A DNA stretch of 64,000 nucleotides. It comes from Polyangiaceae bacterium (GTDB lineage Bacteria > Myxococcota_A > Polyangia > Polyangiales > Polyangiaceae). Shown here piece by piece: positions 17,723 to 27,125 of the stretch (the stretch's first letter is position 1; each line of letters begins with the position of its first letter). Position numbers and translations under genes: made by a program. The stretch spans positions 1 to 64,000 of the forward strand of contig JAJDAH010000105.1 of the NCBI GenBank assembly GCA_029261965.1, in the 5' to 3' direction. The notes below the pieces were generated by a model. The model was given only the letters and a program-made list of their open reading frames with translations, was not told the DNA's origin and made no database searches.

Positions 17723-20037
17723 GCGGTGGCCTCGGTCGGCCAGCGACCGAAAGCGGCGTGACCGAGCGCGAACGCGTAACACCCGGCAGCCGCCAGGCTG
17801 GCCACCGCGAACCCGAAGTTGATTGCCACCGCCATGCCGAGCACCGACGCGAGCACCGAGGTGATTCCGTTCACCCCCCACGCGTAGGCTACGCCGTCGG
17901 GGTGCAAGCGTTGGAAACGCCGGAGGCCGAGCGGCATGGCCATTCCCAAACACGCCCCCACCGGCGTGAGCAGCAGGACGGCGATGACGACGCGGGCGCC
18001 GAACGGTAGCTCGATCAGGCGGCTGAGCAGCGGCTCGAGGCCGCCGGCGCTCAGCGCGATGAGCCCGGCAGCGATGGCCAATGGAGCCCCGAGCGCACGT
18101 TTCGTGTCACGCAGCCTGCCGCTGAGCCACGCGCCGCCCCCCGACGACAGTAAAAGCGCGAAGAGCACGACGCTGAGCGCGTAGGTGGGGTAGCCCAAAA
18201 AGAGCACGAACCGCTGAATCAACACGATTTCGAACAGCAGAAACCCGAGCCCTATGGCTGCGAAGTACGTGAGCGACGTCGCCGTCGGCGCCTTTCCCTT
18301 TCGCACCAGAGCCAACGGCAAAACGAAGCCGACGACCGACATGCCGAGCAAGATCAAGAGCGTCAGCATCAGGATCGAATACGGACTGGTCGAGTAGAGG
18401 TAGCCCTCGCTGAAGGTCGCGCTCCAGTCGCTGAGCCGGTGCATACTGAAGAAGAACGGCTTGTTGTCCGTGGGCGGACACACGTCGAGCTCGTGCCCGT
18501 TGCAGAACGCGAGCAGGCTTGGTGCCTCGGCCAATGCTGCCCACTCGCGTTGGTTCGGGCCACCGGGCGCCAAGAGCAAACCATCGGCGCGCTCCCCGGC
18601 CAGAGCTCTGACGCGAGCGACCTCCTCGTCGGTGAACGGCGTCAATCGTGCGAGCACGGTGCCCGTCGGCGGACCGAGGATGTCCGAGCCCAGCACGACG
18701 ATGATGTGCTGGAAGGGGTCCTCGACGCCGCGGGCTTCGAGGGCGGCCAGCGTGAGCACCGTGACTCTCAGGGCCTCGTCTCCTACCAGCTTGAGCAAGC
18801 GAGAGACGTTGAGAATGCCCTTGGGCGTCAGGTGGTCGAAGTACTCCTCGAACGCTTCGACGGTGTAGAGATTGTTTTCGGTCAGCGCGAACCCTTGGGC
18901 GGCGTTCGCGGTGAGGGTGTCGGTGAAACCGATGTGGATCTGGTCGTACTTCGTGTCGCGTCGGGCGAGGATCGAGCGGCCGTCGCCGATCACGGTGTGC
19001 ACGCCTTCCCTCGAATAGGGTTTGCCCGAGAGCTCGCCGAGAAACTCGTCCACGGCTTGGCGGTTGCCGTCGATGAGCTCGATGACGTCCACCGGGGACT
19101 GCTCCGAGCTGAGCGCGTTGTAGATGTCGCGTCCGCCGCCTCCACCGATGATGAGCGTGCGCCCAGGGCCGGCGACTTCGAATCCGATGCTCGCCGGGCC
19201 GGTCCGCAACTGTCTCCAGTCTGGAAGCTTGCCGTCGCGGATGACCGGCACCGGCGCGTAGACTCGGTCGTAGAAAAGCAGCGCCGGGCTCAGCTCGTGC
19301 GGTGGCTGGAAACCGAACACGCGAGCGAGAGGCGTCCAACGTTCGCCGTGTTTGATCGTGCCTTCGGGCAACGTGTAGCCCGGATCGAGGTAAAGCACCG
19401 GCGTGAAAACGCCGGCGGCAACGACGGCGAGCCCTCCGAGGCCCACACCGGCGCCGGCGCGCTTGGCGCGAGCGCTCCCCGGACAGAACGCGACGGCGGC
19501 GATCGCGGAAAGCACCCCCAGGCCAACGAGAAGCATGGGTGCGGGTCCGAGCCAGAGGGTGGGCACGACACCGAGAGCGCCGACGCCCGCGCCGGCAAGG
19601 TCCGCCGCGTAGACCGGGCCGATCTTTTCCTTGAATCGAGCGATGGCGAGCGCGACGACGACTCCCGATGCGAACGGCGGCACCGCTGCCACGATGCAGG
19701 CGCCGGCGAGGTTGAGCGCGAACGCGGTCGTCGGAGTGTCGAAGCCGGTCAGCTCGAGTCGCACGAGCACGAGTGGGGCGACGACGAGGGCGGCGCCGAA
19801 GATGGCGGTCCACTTGGCGAGCTCCGCGTGAGTGTCTTCGCCGAACCAGCCGGGCTTCAGGTAGACGATGAGCGCGGCGGCGCCGGTACCGAACAGCGCG
19901 ATCGAGATCGCCAGAAAGCTGAAGTGGTACGCCAGCACGGCAGAGAAGAGCCGCGTGATGACGACTTGTTGCGCCAGCGTGCACGCGGTCACGAGCGCCA
20001 GCGCGAAAAGCGTTGATGGCCGGGGCTGCTCGGGCAT
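17719..20037 (-). CDS. Polytopic SpeE-like membrane protein (paralog B)
   Basis: 772 residues from the ATG at 20037 (MPEQPRPSTLF); the open frame upstream is Arg/Gly-rich and overlaps the preceding gene. The membrane block contains TLAQQVVITRLFSAVLAYHF. The nucleotide-binding loop is IIGGGGGRDIYNALS, followed by DVIELIDGN, IGDGRSILARR, IGFTDTLTANAAQ and TENNLYTVEAFEEYF. Then come PTDNKPFFF and a C-terminal block with FEIVLIQRFVLFLGYPTYALS and GLRRFQRLHP. Compared with the other paralogs the acidic site after the loop reads VIELID instead of VEIN. It is coupled by GTGA to the downstream GT-C-like gene and starts 38 nt after the YfhO-like gene. Confidence 0.8.
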   Translation of the reverse strand: MPEQPRPSTLFALALVTACTLAQQVVITRLFSAVLAYHFSFLAISIALFGTGAAALIVYLKPGWFGEDTHAELAKWTAIFGAALVVAPLVLVRLELTGFDTPTTAFALNLAGACIVAAVPPFASGVVVALAIARFKEKIGPVYAADLAGAGVGALGVVPTLWLGPAPMLLVGLGVLSAIAAVAFCPGSARAKRAGAGVGLGGLAVVAAGVFTPVLYLDPGYTLPEGTIKHGERWTPLARVFGFQPPHELSPALLFYDRVYAPVPVIRDGKLPDWRQLRTGPASIGFEVAGPGRTLIIGGGGGRDIYNALSSEQSPVDVIELIDGNRQAVDEFLGELSGKPYSREGVHTVIGDGRSILARRDTKYDQIHIGFTDTLTANAAQGFALTENNLYTVEAFEEYFDHLTPKGILNVSRLLKLVGDEALRVTVLTLAALEARGVEDPFQHIIVVLGSDILGPPTGTVLARLTPFTDEEVARVRALAGERADGLLLAPGGPNQREWAALAEAPSLLAFCNGHELDVCPPTDNKPFFFSMHRLSDWSATFSEGYLYSTSPYSILMLTLLILLGMSVVGFVLPLALVRKGKAPTATSLTYFAAIGLGFLLFEIVLIQRFVLFLGYPTYALSVVLFALLLSSGGGAWLSGRLRDTKRALGAPLAIAAGLIALSAGGLEPLLSRLIELPFGARVVIAVLLLTPVGACLGMAMPLGLRRFQRLHPDGVAYAWGVNGITSVLASVLGMAVAINFGFAVASLAAAGCYAFALGHAAFGRWPTEATA

Positions 20038-20075
20038 GCCGCGCGCAGCATACGGAAGCGCGAAGAAAAGATCCG

Positions 20076-22064
20076 CTAAGCGTCCGGCTTTTTCTCGTCG
20101 GGCGTTTTCTCTTCGTCCGCCGGTCGCTTCCTCCTCCACGATAGGGCGCCGCCCACCGCGAGAAGCACCCATCCCGCCCAACCCAGGCGCCGCGGAAGCG
20201 GGTCGTCCTCGTATCGAAGTCGGATGCGGTAAGAGCCGACGGGAATGTTGTCGACCACCAGGTGACCCACGGGGCTCTCCCGCAGCGTCGAGCCCGGGGG
20301 GCCTTCGAGATGCCACGAGGGGTGGAACGACGACTTGACGAGGACGCGGGCGCGCGGAAACTTGGTCTTCACGTCGAACGCGATCTCGCTCCCGCGCATC
20401 TGCACGCCCGAGACCTCGTTGGTTGGACGAAGCGGATTGATCCAGGCGCTCTTTGCTTCGCGGTCGCGCCAGACCGAATATCTTCCGATCTGGTAGAGCC
20501 GGTCGAAGCTCTTGCCGACTCGTTCGAGTCGTGCGCGCGTCTCCTGGGCGCTCACGACGAGCAAGCCCGCGTTCGTGTTGCGTAGGGCGCCGCGCAGCGA
20601 CGCGTCGTTCCAGCCGCGACCAGTGAACAATTGCCCCATCTCACCCATCGTCCAACGCGTGTGAAACGGCGTGACCCCGTAGTAGCTGCCGAGCTGAGGG
20701 AGCTTCAAGCGCTCGTAGGTGAGCACGAGCAGGTGAGACCGGCTGATGGGGGCGCCGCTTTCCCACCCGGGCCCGAAGCTGTCCTGGAGGTAGATCCGAC
20801 CCCATTCTTCGTCGCGGTTCTCCTCGAGCCATCGCCAGAGCGATTCCACGTCGGCTAGCTCGTTCTTGGGCATCGTCGCTTGCTGCCGTAGCGGCCGCCC
20901 CCACCACAACCCCATGCCGACGGCGGCGAGAGCGGCTGCGACGGCTGCGGGCGCGCCCGCGCGCTCGAGGGCTCGGAACGAGATTCTGCCCACCAGGCCA
21001 ATGGCGGCCAGCGCCAAGCCGAGGCGGACCCAAAAGAGAAGTCGCCAGCTCACCGGTCCCAAGAAGGGCAGCGGGTAGTAGGGCTCGATCGCGATCCCGA
21101 CGAGGAGAAACGCCGCGACCAAAAACCCGCTTCGTCCGAGCGTGTCTTGCTGCTTTCGAAAGAACGCGCGACCGACGACGCCCAGAACGACGAGCCCTGC
21201 GATGGGCAGCGCGTCGGTCAGGTGCAACCCGTAGTGCACGGCCTGCTCGGGGCGGTGGTCGATGATGAGCATGGCATCCGTCGGCAGAAGCAAGCGGTAG
21301 GCGAGCTCGGTGAAGCTCATCACGTCCTTGCCGGCGGCTTCGAGGTCGGCCGTCATCAGGAAACCGAGCCAGTAGCCGGCGGAGGCGGTGGCAGCGACGA
21401 GCCAAACGACGACGCGCAACTTGTAGTCCTCGATCGAAAAATTCCTTTCCACGAAGTGGTCGATGGCGGTGGCGATGACCAACAGGACGGCGATGAGGAG
21501 CGCAAAGAAGTGCGTGAGGCCTATCAGGGCGAGAACGAAGGCCGCTGCAACATGCCGACGAAGCGACGCGCGACTTGGGGCGATCAGGTCTGCAAACACG
21601 ATGGCCAGAGCCGCGCCGATGGCGCTGGTCCACATGCCCCCGAGAGACGAGCCGATGCCCCAGGCCATCGTCGGCTGCACGAGCACGAGGTAGGCGAGAG
21701 TCGCGGCGCCCCACTTCGAGATCCGTTGCCGCGCCACCCAGTAAATCGCGAGCGACGGCGCCGCGAACCCGATGAGGCACATCAGTGCATAGGGCGGCCC
21801 CAGCGGAACCCCCCAGCTCACGAGCGTCGCGAGCGCGCCGAACCACAGCGGTGAATGCAGGAGCTTGGCGGGAAAACCCGTGAAGGCGATCTCCGACCAT
21901 TCGGTGCCTCGAGACAGCTCGTAGATCTCCGCGACGTGAACCGAGTTGTCGATGTACGTGCGGTACCCGCCCTCGAGGATCGGGAGCGCGATCACGACTG
22001 TCGCACCCAGCAGGGTCAGCAGAATAATCGCGTCTGATTTGCCAAAGGTCGGCGCGCGGCCCAT
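20076..22064 (-). CDS. YfhO / PTPS-related-like polytopic membrane protein
   Basis: 662 residues from the ATG at 22064 (AGGTGG lies 5 nt upstream; a GTG three codons earlier is also possible). About eleven hydrophobic segments. The first periplasmic loop has YRTYIDNSVHVAEIYELSRG. The C-terminal soluble domain has SSFHPSWHLEGPPG and PVGSYRIRLRYE before a last helix and a Lys/Asp-rich tail. This arrangement of helices, then an Ig-like domain with a P.W.....G motif, then a last helix matches YfhO-like or 6-PTPS-related membrane proteins, thought to handle glycosylation of lipid or wall polymers. First gene of the operon continuing into the SpeE-like and GT-C-like genes. Confidence 0.65.
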   Translation of the reverse strand: MGRAPTFGKSDAIILLTLLGATVVIALPILEGGYRTYIDNSVHVAEIYELSRGTEWSEIAFTGFPAKLLHSPLWFGALATLVSWGVPLGPPYALMCLIGFAAPSLAIYWVARQRISKWGAATLAYLVLVQPTMAWGIGSSLGGMWTSAIGAALAIVFADLIAPSRASLRRHVAAAFVLALIGLTHFFALLIAVLLVIATAIDHFVERNFSIEDYKLRVVVWLVAATASAGYWLGFLMTADLEAAGKDVMSFTELAYRLLLPTDAMLIIDHRPEQAVHYGLHLTDALPIAGLVVLGVVGRAFFRKQQDTLGRSGFLVAAFLLVGIAIEPYYPLPFLGPVSWRLLFWVRLGLALAAIGLVGRISFRALERAGAPAAVAAALAAVGMGLWWGRPLRQQATMPKNELADVESLWRWLEENRDEEWGRIYLQDSFGPGWESGAPISRSHLLVLTYERLKLPQLGSYYGVTPFHTRWTMGEMGQLFTGRGWNDASLRGALRNTNAGLLVVSAQETRARLERVGKSFDRLYQIGRYSVWRDREAKSAWINPLRPTNEVSGVQMRGSEIAFDVKTKFPRARVLVKSSFHPSWHLEGPPGSTLRESPVGHLVVDNIPVGSYRIRLRYEDDPLPRRLGWAGWVLLAVGGALSWRRKRPADEEKTPDEKKPDA

Positions 22065-22091
22065 CCCTTCCACCTACTTTGGCATTGCCCG

Positions 22092-22125
22092 CCGGAGCAG
22101 GGTGTTGAAAAACACCCTGCTCCGG
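22092..22125. repeat. Perfect 15-bp palindrome with GAAA loop
   Basis: Arm CCGGAGCAGGGTGTT (22092-22106), loop GAAA, arm 22111-22125, without a mismatch. It sits between the divergent genes starting at 22064 and 22231, where a terminator is not expected. It could be a REP/MITE-like insertion or a transcription-blocking hairpin between two outward promoters. The rest of the gap holds no recognisable gene. Confidence 0.7.
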
Positions 22126-22230
22126 AAGAAACCCGCGCAGGCACGGTTGGATTTCGAGCCCCCCTTGTGACTAAGGTTCGCGGGAACTCCGCTTTTCTTC
22201 GGCCGCCAACCGCCTTTTCCCCAGACTCCC

Positions 22231-24696
22231 ATGTCGAACGCGCCAGGTCCCAAGCCGCAGGTCTACGCGGGCGTCTTCTTGGTGACTCTGGCGACGCTGA
22301 TGCACGAGATTCTGCTCACGCGAATCTTCAGCGTCACCATGTGGTACCACTTCGCCTTCATGGCGATTTCGGTCGCCATGTTCGGCATGACGGTGGGCGC
22401 GGTCGTCGTCTATCTGCGACCGAAGACGTACACCGAGGAAAAAGCTACCCACCACTTGGCGTGGAACGCGCTCGCCTACGCGGCGAGCCTCGTCGTCACT
22501 TTTCTCGTCTACATCCAGATCCCGTTCATCGACCCGCTCGACGAGAACGTGAAGGAATCCGGCGTCAAGAGCGTCATTTACCTCGTCTCGAGCTTCGTCA
22601 CGATATCGATTCCGTTCGTCTTCAGCGGAATCACGGTCGCCATCGCGCTGACCAAGTTCCCCGGATACGTCGGCAAGCTCTATGCGGCGGATCTGCTCGG
22701 CGCAGCGACGGGGTGCATCGCGCTCATTTTCACCCTCGAGCTCACCGACGCCCCCACCGCGGTGTTCGTCGTTGCCGCGCTGGCGACGGGGAGTGCGTTC
22801 GTCTTCAGCCTCGCGGAGGACAAGAGCAGCTTGAAGAAACCCGCGGCCGTCGTCGGTGTCGGGCTCGTCTTGTTCGTCGTGGTCAACACCGCGCTCGCCA
22901 ACCAGAACCGGGGGATCGTCAAGGTCCGCGAAGCCGGCATGACCGAGGAGCTCCAGCACCTGTGGGTGCGGTGGAACTCGTTCTCTCGCGTCAACGTCGG
23001 CGGCAACCCCGACGTGTCGATCAACGCGACCGGTTGGGGCTTGAGCGAACGAACGCCTGCTCGCAACGCGAAGATCCCTCAGCTTCACATGGCGGTGGAT
23101 ACCTGGGCTGCCACGGTGATCACCAAGTTCGACGGGCAGAACACCCAGCCGCTCTGGTACCTCAAGGACGACGTCACCAACATGGCGCACCACGTGCGCA
23201 AGAACGCCGACGTCGTCGTCATTGGTGTCGGTGGCGGCCGCGACGTGCTGTCGGCCCTCGTCTTCGACCAAAAGTCCGTCAAAGGGGTCGAGATCAACCC
23301 CAACATGTTGCGCGCCCTGAACGAGGTCTTCGGTGACTTCAGCGGGCACCTCGACCAGCATCCGAAAGTGCGCTTCGTCGTGGACGAGGCGCGCAGTCAC
23401 ATTGCGCGCTCCGACGACCGCTACGACATCATCCAGATCTCGCTCATCGACACTTGGGCCGCCACGGCAGCCGGAGCTTTCGTGTTGAGCGAAAGCACCC
23501 TCTACACGGCCGAAGCATGGGAGATGTTCCTCAACCGGCTCAAACCGAACGGCGTGCTGAGCGTGAGTCGTTGGTACTACCCGACGAATCCGGGAGAGGC
23601 CTACCGGATCACGGCGCTGGCGAGAGAAGCCCTCGAACGAATTGGCGCGAAGAATCCGCGTGACCACGTGATGATGGTCAAGGCCCCCAAGGCCATGGGT
23701 CTGTCCGGTGCGATCGGCAACGGAATCGCCACGATCCTCGTGAGCCGCGATCCGTTCTCGCAGGAGGACTTGATGAGCCTCGGACGCGAGGCAGGCCGTC
23801 TCGGGTTCACCTTGACGCTGTCCCCTCGTGGCGCCGAGGACGAGATGTTCGACACCATTCTGTCGGGCGACAATCTCGAGGCCTTCTACGACGGCTTGGA
23901 CATCGACGTATCGCCGCCGACCGACGACAAGCCGTTCTTCTTCCAGATGCTCCGCTTGAAGGATTTTGCGAAATCGATGCAGGTTCATGCGTTCGACCCG
24001 AACCGGTCCAACCTTCAAGCGATTCGAACTCTGGGAACGCTGCTGTTGATCGTCACCGTGCTGTCGATTCTGTGCATCATCGTCCCGTTGGCGCTGAGCC
24101 GTCGGAAGATCCCCCTCAAGGGCTCGACTCCGTTCCTGGTGTTCTTTTTTGCGATCGGGTTGGGGTTCATGTTCGTGGAAATCAGCCAGATGCAGAGACT
24201 GATGGTGTTTTTGGGGCACCCCACCTATGCGCTGAGCGTGGTCTTGTTCACGCTCCTGGTCGGGACCGGTGTCGGCAGCGCGCTCAGCGAGCGCTACGTG
24301 AAGGATGTCCACTCCCGGCGGCCGATGCTCGTGCTCGGGGTGCTGCTCGCCGTGCTGGTCCTGTTCGGTCTCGCTACCCCGCCGCTCATTTCCGCATTCT
24401 CCAGCGCCACAAACGGCGTACGGGTCACGTCGTCGGCGGCGATGCTGCTGGTCGTCGGGCTCTTGCTCGGCACCCCTTTCCCGCTCGGCATGCGGGCGGC
24501 CGCCGGGAAACACAAAGAGGTTACTCCGTGGCTTTGGGGCCTCAACGGGGCGGCGGGCGTCTTATGCTCCGTGCTCGCGATGGCGACGGCGATCACGTGG
24601 GGCATTTCGGTATCGTTTTGGATCGGCGTCGTTTGCTACGTCGTCGCGCTCGTGTCGTTTTTCGTCGCCGTGCGTAAGCGGCCCGAGGCTGCATGA
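22231..24696 (+). CDS. Polytopic SpeE-like membrane protein (paralog C)
   Basis: 821 residues from the ATG at 22231. The first helix contains TLATLMHEILLTRIFS. Five to seven membrane segments precede the Rossmann domain (VVVIGVGGGRDVLSALVF about residue 330, GVEINPNM, VVDEARSHIA, ISLIDTWAATAAGAF, SESTLYTAEAWEMF). Then come PTDDKPFFFQMLRL and a C-terminal block with VEISQMQRLMVFLGHPTYALS and GTGVGSALSE. It is the clearest example of the family here. It overlaps the next SpeE-like gene as ATGA, so two paralogs are made from one mRNA and may form a heteromer. Confidence 0.83.
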   Translation: MSNAPGPKPQVYAGVFLVTLATLMHEILLTRIFSVTMWYHFAFMAISVAMFGMTVGAVVVYLRPKTYTEEKATHHLAWNALAYAASLVVTFLVYIQIPFIDPLDENVKESGVKSVIYLVSSFVTISIPFVFSGITVAIALTKFPGYVGKLYAADLLGAATGCIALIFTLELTDAPTAVFVVAALATGSAFVFSLAEDKSSLKKPAAVVGVGLVLFVVVNTALANQNRGIVKVREAGMTEELQHLWVRWNSFSRVNVGGNPDVSINATGWGLSERTPARNAKIPQLHMAVDTWAATVITKFDGQNTQPLWYLKDDVTNMAHHVRKNADVVVIGVGGGRDVLSALVFDQKSVKGVEINPNMLRALNEVFGDFSGHLDQHPKVRFVVDEARSHIARSDDRYDIIQISLIDTWAATAAGAFVLSESTLYTAEAWEMFLNRLKPNGVLSVSRWYYPTNPGEAYRITALAREALERIGAKNPRDHVMMVKAPKAMGLSGAIGNGIATILVSRDPFSQEDLMSLGREAGRLGFTLTLSPRGAEDEMFDTILSGDNLEAFYDGLDIDVSPPTDDKPFFFQMLRLKDFAKSMQVHAFDPNRSNLQAIRTLGTLLLIVTVLSILCIIVPLALSRRKIPLKGSTPFLVFFFAIGLGFMFVEISQMQRLMVFLGHPTYALSVVLFTLLVGTGVGSALSERYVKDVHSRRPMLVLGVLLAVLVLFGLATPPLISAFSSATNGVRVTSSAAMLLVVGLLLGTPFPLGMRAAAGKHKEVTPWLWGLNGAAGVLCSVLAMATAITWGISVSFWIGVVCYVVALVSFFVAVRKRPEAA

Positions 24697-27125
24697 GCGA
24701 CGGCGAAAAATCGCCCGGGTCGGTCCCGGCGAAGGTCTCGTTTTTCATCGAGATCTTCACTGCGTCGATGGCGGCGATCCTTCTCGAGATTGCCTACACG
24801 CGCATTTTCTCGTTCAAGGTCTTCTACTACTTCACCTATCTCATCATCGGGCTGGGGCTGCTCGGCATCGGGACCGGTGGCGTTGCGGTCGCGATTTCCG
24901 GTCGAATTCGGCGCATCGATCCGGCCAAGCTCGTTCCGGCGCTCAGCTCGATAGGCGCGCTCAGCATCTTCGCGGGCTATTTTCTCATCGGTCCGACGCA
25001 GATCAACGCGACGTTGCTGACGAAGGACTTCAACGAAGTCCTGAAGCTGATTTTCGTGAGTCTCGTGCTGATGGTGCCCTTCCTGTCGGTGGGCCTCATC
25101 ATCTCCACGATTCTGGGTTCGGCACGCGCCGACCTCGTGGGCAAGCTCTACGGTACGGACCTCATCGGCGCAGCCCTCGGGTGCGTGCTCGTGATCCCGC
25201 TCCTTCAATGGTTGGATCCACCGGGCACCGTGATGCTGAGCGGCTTCATCATGGCTGCCGGCGGGCTGCGCCTCGGACGCCGTTCGAAGCCGATCCTCGC
25301 TGCGGCGGCGGTAGCCACGGTGCTGCTCGGCGCGTTCGTCGTGACGGCCAAACAGCTTCCCGATCCCGTCGTCGACCGCAACAAGAGCCTCGAAGACTAC
25401 AAAGCAAACGGCCTACATCGATTCTCGAAGTGGAACCCCGTCTTTCGCGTCGACGTCGTCGATCATCCGTTTTTTCCCGGCGAAGTTTTCTTGCTCATGC
25501 ACGACGGGCAGCCCGGCTCGGGCCTCCGGCGTTTCGACGGGAGCTTCAAGAGGTTCGACTACCTCGCGACCGATTCGCGCTCGATGCCTTTTCAGGTCGT
25601 CCCGAAAGAGCCACGGGTCCTCATCATCGGAGCCGCGGGCGGTCACGAGGTCGTCGCGTCGCTCTTCTTCGGGGCGAGCCACGTCACGGGAGTCGAGCTG
25701 AACCCGGTCACCTATTCGCTTTTGACCGACGTCTACGCGGACCTCAGTGGGCGGCTGGCCGAGAACCCCAAGGTCACCCTTCTCAATGGGGACGGCCGCT
25801 GGTTCCTCAAGCAGACCGATCAGAAGTGGGATCTCATCTGGTTCGTTGCACCAGATTCTTACGCGGCGATGAACGCGTCCACATCCGGCGCGTTCGTGCT
25901 CTCGGAGAGCTACCTCTACACGGTCGAGATGCTGCGCGAAGGGCTCAAGCATCTGACCGACGAAGGCGCGATTTGCACTCAGTTCGGTGAGCTCGACTAT
26001 CACGGCAAACCCAACCGCACGACGCGGTACCTCGCCACCGCCCGCGAGGCTTATCGCGACCTCGGCATCCCGAACTTCGAGAAACACGTCTCGGTGGGTG
26101 GAGCCGCCGGGTTTCCGCCCTACGCCGAGTCCGTCGTCATCCTCGGCCGCTCGGAGCTGACCCCCGAGCGCCTCCGCCCGTTGCACGTCCAGACCAAGAG
26201 GGTCAAGGGCGGCACGACGCACTATTCGCCGGACCGTCCACCGAACAACTCACCGGTCAACCAAGTCATCACCATGCCCGAGGGTGAGCTCGCGTCGTGG
26301 TTCGGGAGCCACAAGTACCTGGTTGACCCGGTTCGCGACAATTCTCCATTCTTCTGGCACTTCGTTCGCTATCGGGACGCGCTCGGCAGCACGATGAACC
26401 TCGGCGGCGGCATCGTCGACTTCGAGGACACCATCGGCGAAAAGATCACTCTCATCTTCTTGGGAGTCGCGGTCTTGCTGGCAGGAGTTTTTCTGCTCTT
26501 GCCGTTCTTCATGATCCGCAAGATCTGGTCGGAGATGCCGCACAAGGGCAACGCGCTCGTCTACTTCTCGGCGCTCGGTCTCGGTTTCATGTTTCTGGAG
26601 GTGGCGTTCATCCAGAAACTGACGCTCTTTCTGGGCTACCCCACGTACTCGCTCAGCGTGACCCTGTTCGCCATCTTGGTGTTTTCGGGGCTGGGTAGTT
26701 TGCTCAGTGGTCGTTTCGCGTCAAAGCGCAACAAGGCGCTGCTCGTCCTGTTCGGCGTGCTCGTCACTCTCGTCGCGATCTACCAGTTCGCGCTTCCTGG
26801 GATCATCGATGCGTTCGTGGGCTCGAGCTTGGCGCTGCGCGTCGGGCTGACCGTCTTGCTGCTCGCGCCGGTCTCGTTCTGCCTGGGTAGCTTCATGCCC
26901 ATGGGGCTGACGGCGGTGTCTTCGCTTTCGAAGCACTCGCGAGAGTACGTTGCCTGGGCCTGGGCGGTGAACGGCTTCTTCTCGGTGATCGCCTCGATCC
27001 TTTCGACCATACTGGGCATGGTCATCGGCTTTCGGCTCCTCCTTTTGCTTTCTCTCGTCGTCTATGCTGTCGGGGTGATGGCGCTTTTGCGCATACCCTC
27101 TTCGGCAAAGGCGGCGGAGGCGTGA
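24693..27125 (+). CDS. Polytopic SpeE-like membrane protein (paralog D)
   Basis: 810 residues from the ATG at 24693. The membrane block contains AAILLEIAYTRIFSFKVFYYF. The loop is IIGAAGGHEVVASLFF, the most altered of the five, with GGGRD replaced by AGGHE. It is followed by TGVELNPVT, NGDGRWFL, VAPDSYAAMNAS and SESYLYTVEM. Then come VRDNSPFFWHFVRY and the C-terminal LEVAFIQKLTLFLGYPTYSLS. The departures (AGGHE, PDS for IDT) suggest it may be a catalytically changed partner of paralog C, with which it overlaps by 4 nt. It also overlaps the following GT-C-like gene (GTGA). Confidence 0.82.
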   Translation: MSDGEKSPGSVPAKVSFFIEIFTASMAAILLEIAYTRIFSFKVFYYFTYLIIGLGLLGIGTGGVAVAISGRIRRIDPAKLVPALSSIGALSIFAGYFLIGPTQINATLLTKDFNEVLKLIFVSLVLMVPFLSVGLIISTILGSARADLVGKLYGTDLIGAALGCVLVIPLLQWLDPPGTVMLSGFIMAAGGLRLGRRSKPILAAAAVATVLLGAFVVTAKQLPDPVVDRNKSLEDYKANGLHRFSKWNPVFRVDVVDHPFFPGEVFLLMHDGQPGSGLRRFDGSFKRFDYLATDSRSMPFQVVPKEPRVLIIGAAGGHEVVASLFFGASHVTGVELNPVTYSLLTDVYADLSGRLAENPKVTLLNGDGRWFLKQTDQKWDLIWFVAPDSYAAMNASTSGAFVLSESYLYTVEMLREGLKHLTDEGAICTQFGELDYHGKPNRTTRYLATAREAYRDLGIPNFEKHVSVGGAAGFPPYAESVVILGRSELTPERLRPLHVQTKRVKGGTTHYSPDRPPNNSPVNQVITMPEGELASWFGSHKYLVDPVRDNSPFFWHFVRYRDALGSTMNLGGGIVDFEDTIGEKITLIFLGVAVLLAGVFLLLPFFMIRKIWSEMPHKGNALVYFSALGLGFMFLEVAFIQKLTLFLGYPTYSLSVTLFAILVFSGLGSLLSGRFASKRNKALLVLFGVLVTLVAIYQFALPGIIDAFVGSSLALRVGLTVLLLAPVSFCLGSFMPMGLTAVSSLSKHSREYVAWAWAVNGFFSVIASILSTILGMVIGFRLLLLLSLVVYAVGVMALLRIPSSAKAAEA

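Noticed and set aside
18439-20016. 525-codon open frame on the plus strand
   Set aside because: Antisense of the SpeE-like paralog B, with the same charged shadow composition.
22171-24513. 780-codon open frame on the minus strand
   Set aside because: It is the antisense of the SpeE-like gene at 22231. The composition (His/Asp/Arg/Glu-rich, no hydrophobic core) is the mirror of a GC-rich membrane-protein gene.
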